Shown: one piece after another, positions 15,209-17,083 of the stretch | Numbering within the stretch: position 1 is the stretch's first letter | Layout: each line of letters opens with the position of its first letter | NCBI GenBank assembly: GCA_030950765.1 | Contig: JAUZQX010000116.1 | Location: forward strand, 1-17,083 | Source: Ghiorsea sp. | Lineage (GTDB): Bacteria > Pseudomonadota > Zetaproteobacteria > Mariprofundales > Mariprofundaceae | DNA: 17,083 nt | Reading direction: 5' to 3' | The notes under the pieces: generated by a model | What the model was told of the DNA's origin: nothing | Databases searched by the model: none | What the model saw: only the letters and a program-made list of their open reading frames with translations | Made by a program: the position numbers and the translations under genes

Positions 15209-15387
15209 TTTGTTTCTTAGGTATTAACATGTTAGCCGAATTGGTGCGCTTAGAATTTGAATTTACTGATATGCCAGAAACAAGCCCTGCCCTTGATAAG
15301 TTCGATAAGTTTGGAAGAAATATGATGAAAAGGGCTCTGGCCCTTCTGACCCCTTTTCTAATTTCAAAAATAGGAAGGGTTGTTTGA
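15205..15387 (+). pseudogene. Remnant of a VapC-like PIN-domain toxin
   Basis: The frame starts with GTG overlapping the antitoxin stop and runs 60 codons. Its first 15 residues, VICFLGINMLAELVR, align with the standard N-terminus of VapC toxins (MIYLLDTNVLSELVR-type). The first catalytic aspartate of the LLDTN motif is glycine here, which would abolish the metal-dependent RNase activity. After about residue 15 no further PIN similarity is seen and the frame is less than half the usual 130 or so residues. Its end runs into the REP-like palindrome at 15327-15358. I read it as a dead toxin with the 5' end preserved. The match is short, so chance similarity cannot be excluded, but the overlap with an antitoxin-like tail supports it. 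Confidence 0.45.
15327..15358. repeat. REP-like palindrome
   Basis: Outer arms GAAAAGGG (15327-15334) and CCCTTTTC (15351-15358) surround a second hairpin AAGGGC-TCTG-GCCCTT (15330-15345). On the minus strand the core reads GGGGTCAG and then GGGCCAGAGCCC. This style (AAAAGGGGTCAGAG...CCCTTTT) is familiar from repetitive extragenic palindromes mobilised by REP-associated tyrosine transposases. No such transposase is in the window, and only one copy is present. Confidence 0.45.
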
Positions 15388-15428
15388 TGCTTAAGGATGT
15401 ATTATGCCTTAGGGTGCAAACAAGACTT

Positions 15429-15467
15429 GGCTACTTATGTAAAATCCAATGGTAGACCCCGATGTTT
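15429..15467 (+). repeat. Direct repeat, copy 1
   Basis: The unit begins GGCTACTTATG, continues GTAAAATCCAATGGTAGACC, and ends CCCGATGTTTC (parts overlap). It recurs in the same orientation at 15709-15746 with one deleted T and one T-to-C change. The last part, GACCCCGATGTTTC, recurs twice more at 16760-16789. Such near-identity over about 39 bases is not expected by chance. Confidence 0.85.
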
Positions 15468-15708
15468 CGATTCCCACCAATAATGCGTCCATATCGAACT
15501 CCTATCTTACAAGAATTCACCCGATATCACGTCTACAGCACAGAGCCACGATTCACTACGAATTGGCATCATCCCGGAAGACCTTCTCGGATGATACATA
15601 GGTGGCAGGGGCGGCATTTCAAGGTCGAGAAGAATCTAATAAAAAGACCTGCGGACCCCAAGAGCCACACCCCTACCATATACAAGCTTAGCAGGAGTGT
15701 TTAACCTC
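15468..15708. other. 241-bp spacer between direct repeats, no convincing gene
   Basis: The stretch between the repeat copies contains an 80-codon plus-strand frame starting within copy 1 (15462-15704). It lacks a ribosome binding site and has no recognisable fold, so I do not call it. An inverted repeat ATCATCC/GGATGAT lies near 15566-15596. On the minus strand a 27-codon frame (15409-15492) has an AGGAG site six bases before its ATG. Confidence 0.4.
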
Positions 15709-15746
15709 GGCTACTATGTAAAATCCAATGGTAGACCCCGATGCTT
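15709..15746 (+). repeat. Direct repeat, copy 2
   Basis: The second copy of the unit at 15429-15467, shorter by one T and with CTTC in place of TTTC at the end. It lies 45 bp before the start of the orphan membrane-anchored gene, so it may carry or disrupt that gene's promoter. TATATATT follows directly as a possible -10 region. Confidence 0.85.
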
Positions 15747-15791
15747 CCTATATATTCAAAAATACAATAAGAATAAAATAAGCGAGAGAAT

Positions 15792-16655
15792 ATGAATAAA
15801 ACACTAGTTATTATTATCATCATTATAATTACAAGTCTCCTAGCTGGGTTCTTTTTCAGCCAAGTTGATGAAAAAAGTAGCAGTAGCATTGAGGTGGCAA
15901 TATTTGATAATGAATTAGTTACAGAGGATTTATTAAAAGAGATACCAATGTTGACACATGCAGCTGATGCAAGTGAAGATGACATTAAAAAGCTAAAACT
16001 TGCTCGTTATGTTGAGAATAGACTGCTTACACAATTAGCCACGGAATATAATGTAGACCAAAGCAAAGAGGCTGTATTCGCTTTTATCAAAGGAAAATTA
16101 AGGCCAATTAATGGGCAGGAAAATGCTCAAAAGTTGATAGTTCAAGCAATGCGTGAAGTAATTATAAATGGGAGGGGAGAAGATGATGTATATAATGAAT
16201 TTTTTCTTAATAAAAAACGTTATCCTGGGCTAACTCCTTCGAACCTGAGTGAGTGGAAAGAAAGTTTAGACCTGTATGGTAAGAAAGAAATTATTGAGTT
16301 TTATGAGCAAGAGTTGAAGAAAAAAGCTAATGATATAAGTACGCCTGATTTTATTTTTTATAAAAAACGCTATTTAGAAAAGCATTTGAAATCTGCATAC
16401 TGTGAGAGCAAAAATGTTGCTTCTAATATTTTCAAGAGCCTTGCACCATCTTCAGTTACTAAAAACCCTAGGTTCGTTCATCAGAGGGTAGAATATAAAT
16501 GTAATCGGCTTTTTTACCCTTGGTTATTGAACGAGGTTGAAAATAGAGTCGCTGTGAAAGACAAACGATATAAAGGGTTTGAAAAGTACCTTTCATCTTA
16601 TACTGCAGTGCAATTTATGAAAGCCAATGACACTAGAGCTGTAGGTAAAAAATAA
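15792..16655 (+). CDS. Hypothetical membrane-anchored, probably periplasmic protein
   Basis: A 287-residue protein I do not recognise. Residues 5-22 are a hydrophobic stretch made mostly of isoleucine (a run of nine in I-rich sequence), acting as an anchor or uncleaved signal. The rest is hydrophilic and largely helical, with charged segments such as KKEIIEFYEQELKKK (164-178). Only two cysteines occur, C204 and C237, which could form a disulfide outside the cytoplasm. Residues 60-105 (LARYVENRLLTQLATEY) faintly recall the N-terminal chaperone domain of SurA/PpiD-like proteins, but no PPIase domain follows. A GAGAG site precedes the ATG. The gene is visibly more AT-rich than its neighbours, and 7 of 13 arginines use AGA/AGG, which suggests acquisition by transfer. 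It lies between copies of the repeat motif. Confidence 0.7.
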   Translation: MNKTLVIIIIIIITSLLAGFFFSQVDEKSSSSIEVAIFDNELVTEDLLKEIPMLTHAADASEDDIKKLKLARYVENRLLTQLATEYNVDQSKEAVFAFIKGKLRPINGQENAQKLIVQAMREVIINGRGEDDVYNEFFLNKKRYPGLTPSNLSEWKESLDLYGKKEIIEFYEQELKKKANDISTPDFIFYKKRYLEKHLKSAYCESKNVASNIFKSLAPSSVTKNPRFVHQRVEYKCNRLFYPWLLNEVENRVAVKDKRYKGFEKYLSSYTAVQFMKANDTRAVGKK

Positions 16656-16802
16656 ATGATGCATTTGCCTAACAACCAACGCGGCGTAGTGGGTATGGCG
16701 CTTGGTTTGCCGTTTGTTGCGGTAGTCACCGATGATGGTGGCAATGTTGAGTACATCTTGACCCCGATGTTTCTGACCCCGATGTTTCCGGTTTCAAGCT
16801 GA
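16656..16802 (+). pseudogene. Short frame, possible remnant of an older gene
   Basis: A 48-codon frame starts with ATGATG directly after the orphan gene's stop codon. Residues NQRGVVGMALGLPFVAVV and TDDGGNVEYI look protein-like and use the codon style of the core genes (cgc, ggc, gcg), unlike the AT-rich gene before it. The frame then runs through two copies of the repeat motif, giving TPMF twice, and ends. This would fit the end of a former neighbour of serC cut off by an insertion. I cannot name the parent gene. Confidence 0.3.
16760..16789 (+). repeat. Tandem copies of the GACCCCGATGTTTC motif
   Basis: GACCCCGATGTTTC at 16760-16773 is followed by a T and the same 14 bases at 16775-16788, a 15-bp period. 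The same motif forms the 3' end of the direct repeats at 15429-15467 and 15709-15746, always in the same orientation. The copies therefore bracket the orphan gene. Confidence 0.85.
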
Positions 16803-16868
16803 GTTTCGCCTTGATTCGCTCAAAAAATAACTGCGGTGGAGAGGTCTTGTTGAGGAAAAGCGAAACTC
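16801..16868. repeat. 9-bp inverted repeat upstream of serC
   Basis: GAGTTTCGC (16801-16809) and GCGAAACTC (16860-16868) are perfect reverse complements 50 bases apart. The right arm lies inside the spacer of the proposed serC promoter, so a looping or repressor-binding role is conceivable. It is too short to be certain. Confidence 0.4.
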
Positions 16869-16878
16869 TAGCTATGCT
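16850..16878 (+). promoter_or_regulatory. Putative sigma-70 promoter for serC
   Basis: TTGAGG (-35, 16850-16855) and TATGCT (-10, 16873-16878) are separated by exactly 17 bases; each matches four of six consensus positions. Transcription would start near 16885 and give a leader of about 80 nt before the serC ATG. The gap between the small frame and serC shows no other gene. Confidence 0.4.
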
Positions 16879-16964
16879 CTCGCTTGAAATTTGAGGGTAT
16901 GCGTTCATTCGCCGTGTTTCGCACTTAGCATGCCTCAAAAACCACAACAAAGGATTCATATACC

Positions 16965-17083
16965 ATGACAAGATTGTTTAATTTCAGTGCAGGGCCAGCC
17001 ATGCTGCCAACTGCGGTTATCAAGCGCGCACAACAAGAAATGCTGGACTGGCACGACACGGGTATGTCGGTCATGGAAATGAG
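16965..17083 (+). CDS. serC: Phosphoserine aminotransferase SerC, N-terminal part (partial)
   Basis: The first 39 codons start MTRLFNFSAGPAMLPTAVI and continue KRAQQEMLDWHDTGMSVMEM. This is the conserved N-terminus of the PLP-dependent phosphoserine aminotransferase, with the FNFSAGPA.LP motif and the following W...G.SVMEMSH region. The enzyme converts 3-phosphohydroxypyruvate and glutamate to phosphoserine in serine synthesis and also serves pyridoxine synthesis in many Proteobacteria. AAAGGA lies about ten bases before the ATG. The gene runs off the window, so the active-site lysine is not seen. Confidence 0.95.
   Translation, partial: MTRLFNFSAGPAMLPTAVIKRAQQEMLDWHDTGMSVMEM

Noticed and set aside
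15462..15482. tRNA-like T-loop (TTCGATTC followed by CCACCA)
   Set aside because: There is no T-stem pairing before it and no D or anticodon arm upstream; coincidence.
14591..15652. Shared 12-mer AAAAAGACCTGC at the terminator and near 15641
   Set aside because: The flanks differ completely and the second copy has no partner arm; probably chance.
15462..15704. 80-codon plus-strand frame between the direct repeats
   Set aside because: It has no Shine-Dalgarno, starts inside a repeat, lacks a recognisable fold, and its residues (many Pro, Arg, His) look like translated non-coding DNA.
16667..16745. Possible integron attC site after the orphan gene
   Set aside because: GCCTAAC fits the RYYYAAC box in the right place after a stop codon, but no complementary GTTRRRY partner and no proper paired L boxes follow; only loose pairing with GTTTGTTGCGG is seen.
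1..17083. CRISPR array, rRNA, tRNA or phage genes
   Set aside because: No regularly spaced repeats, no rRNA or complete tRNA sequence, and no phage structural or integrase genes were seen.

Overview
The window is chromosomal DNA of a Gram-negative bacterium. The Tol energy-transducing genes, a gene order of ruvA-ruvB-ybgC-tolQ-tolR-tolA, an AddA-type nuclease-helicase and a serC start all point to Proteobacteria, with a gamma- or zeta-proteobacterium most plausible. The sequence alone does not settle genus or species. Base composition is moderate to slightly AT-rich and becomes clearly more AT-rich in the accessory stretch near the right end.

Layout. (1) Positions 1-3417, plus strand: the end of ruvA, then ruvB, ybgC, tolQ, tolR and tolA, a tightly coupled chain with ATGA-type overlaps at ruvA/ruvB, ruvB/ybgC and ybgC/tolQ. 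It links Holliday-junction branch migration to the inner-membrane part of the Tol-Pal envelope system. tolB and pal do not follow. (2) Positions 3418-3585: a 160-bp, almost fully palindromic MITE-like element with IS5-like terminal inverted repeats and a TTAA duplication. It sits exactly between the stop codons of two convergent genes. (3) Positions 3582-10483, minus strand: a five-gene set read as metG (methionyl-tRNA synthetase), a DUF2062 membrane protein, a fructosamine-kinase-family protein, an AddA-like helicase-nuclease and a two-CBS-domain protein, with overlaps or very short gaps. (4) Positions 10627-14568, plus strand: a GNAT acetyltransferase, ribD (riboflavin synthesis) and comEC/rec2 (DNA uptake channel); comEC starts inside the end of ribD.

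(5) Positions 14569-16964 are the accessory, poorly explained part. They hold a strong hairpin with a G-rich loop that works as an intrinsic terminator on the minus strand, and a 166-bp stretch closed by a perfect 17-bp inverted repeat with four further hairpins inside (candidate structured RNA or non-autonomous element). They also hold a nested inverted repeat in front of a decayed Phd/PIN-type toxin-antitoxin pair, a REP-like palindrome, a 39-40 bp direct repeat flanking about 240 bp without a convincing gene, an orphan AT-rich gene for a membrane-anchored protein, a short possible gene remnant, and tandem copies of part of the direct repeat. This looks like a hotspot of small insertions and decay between comEC and serC. 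(6) Position 16965 to the end: the start of serC, with a plausible sigma-70-type promoter upstream.

The core genes are conventional. The material worth a second look lies in the palindromic element at 3.4-3.6 kb and in the 14.6-16.9 kb region.
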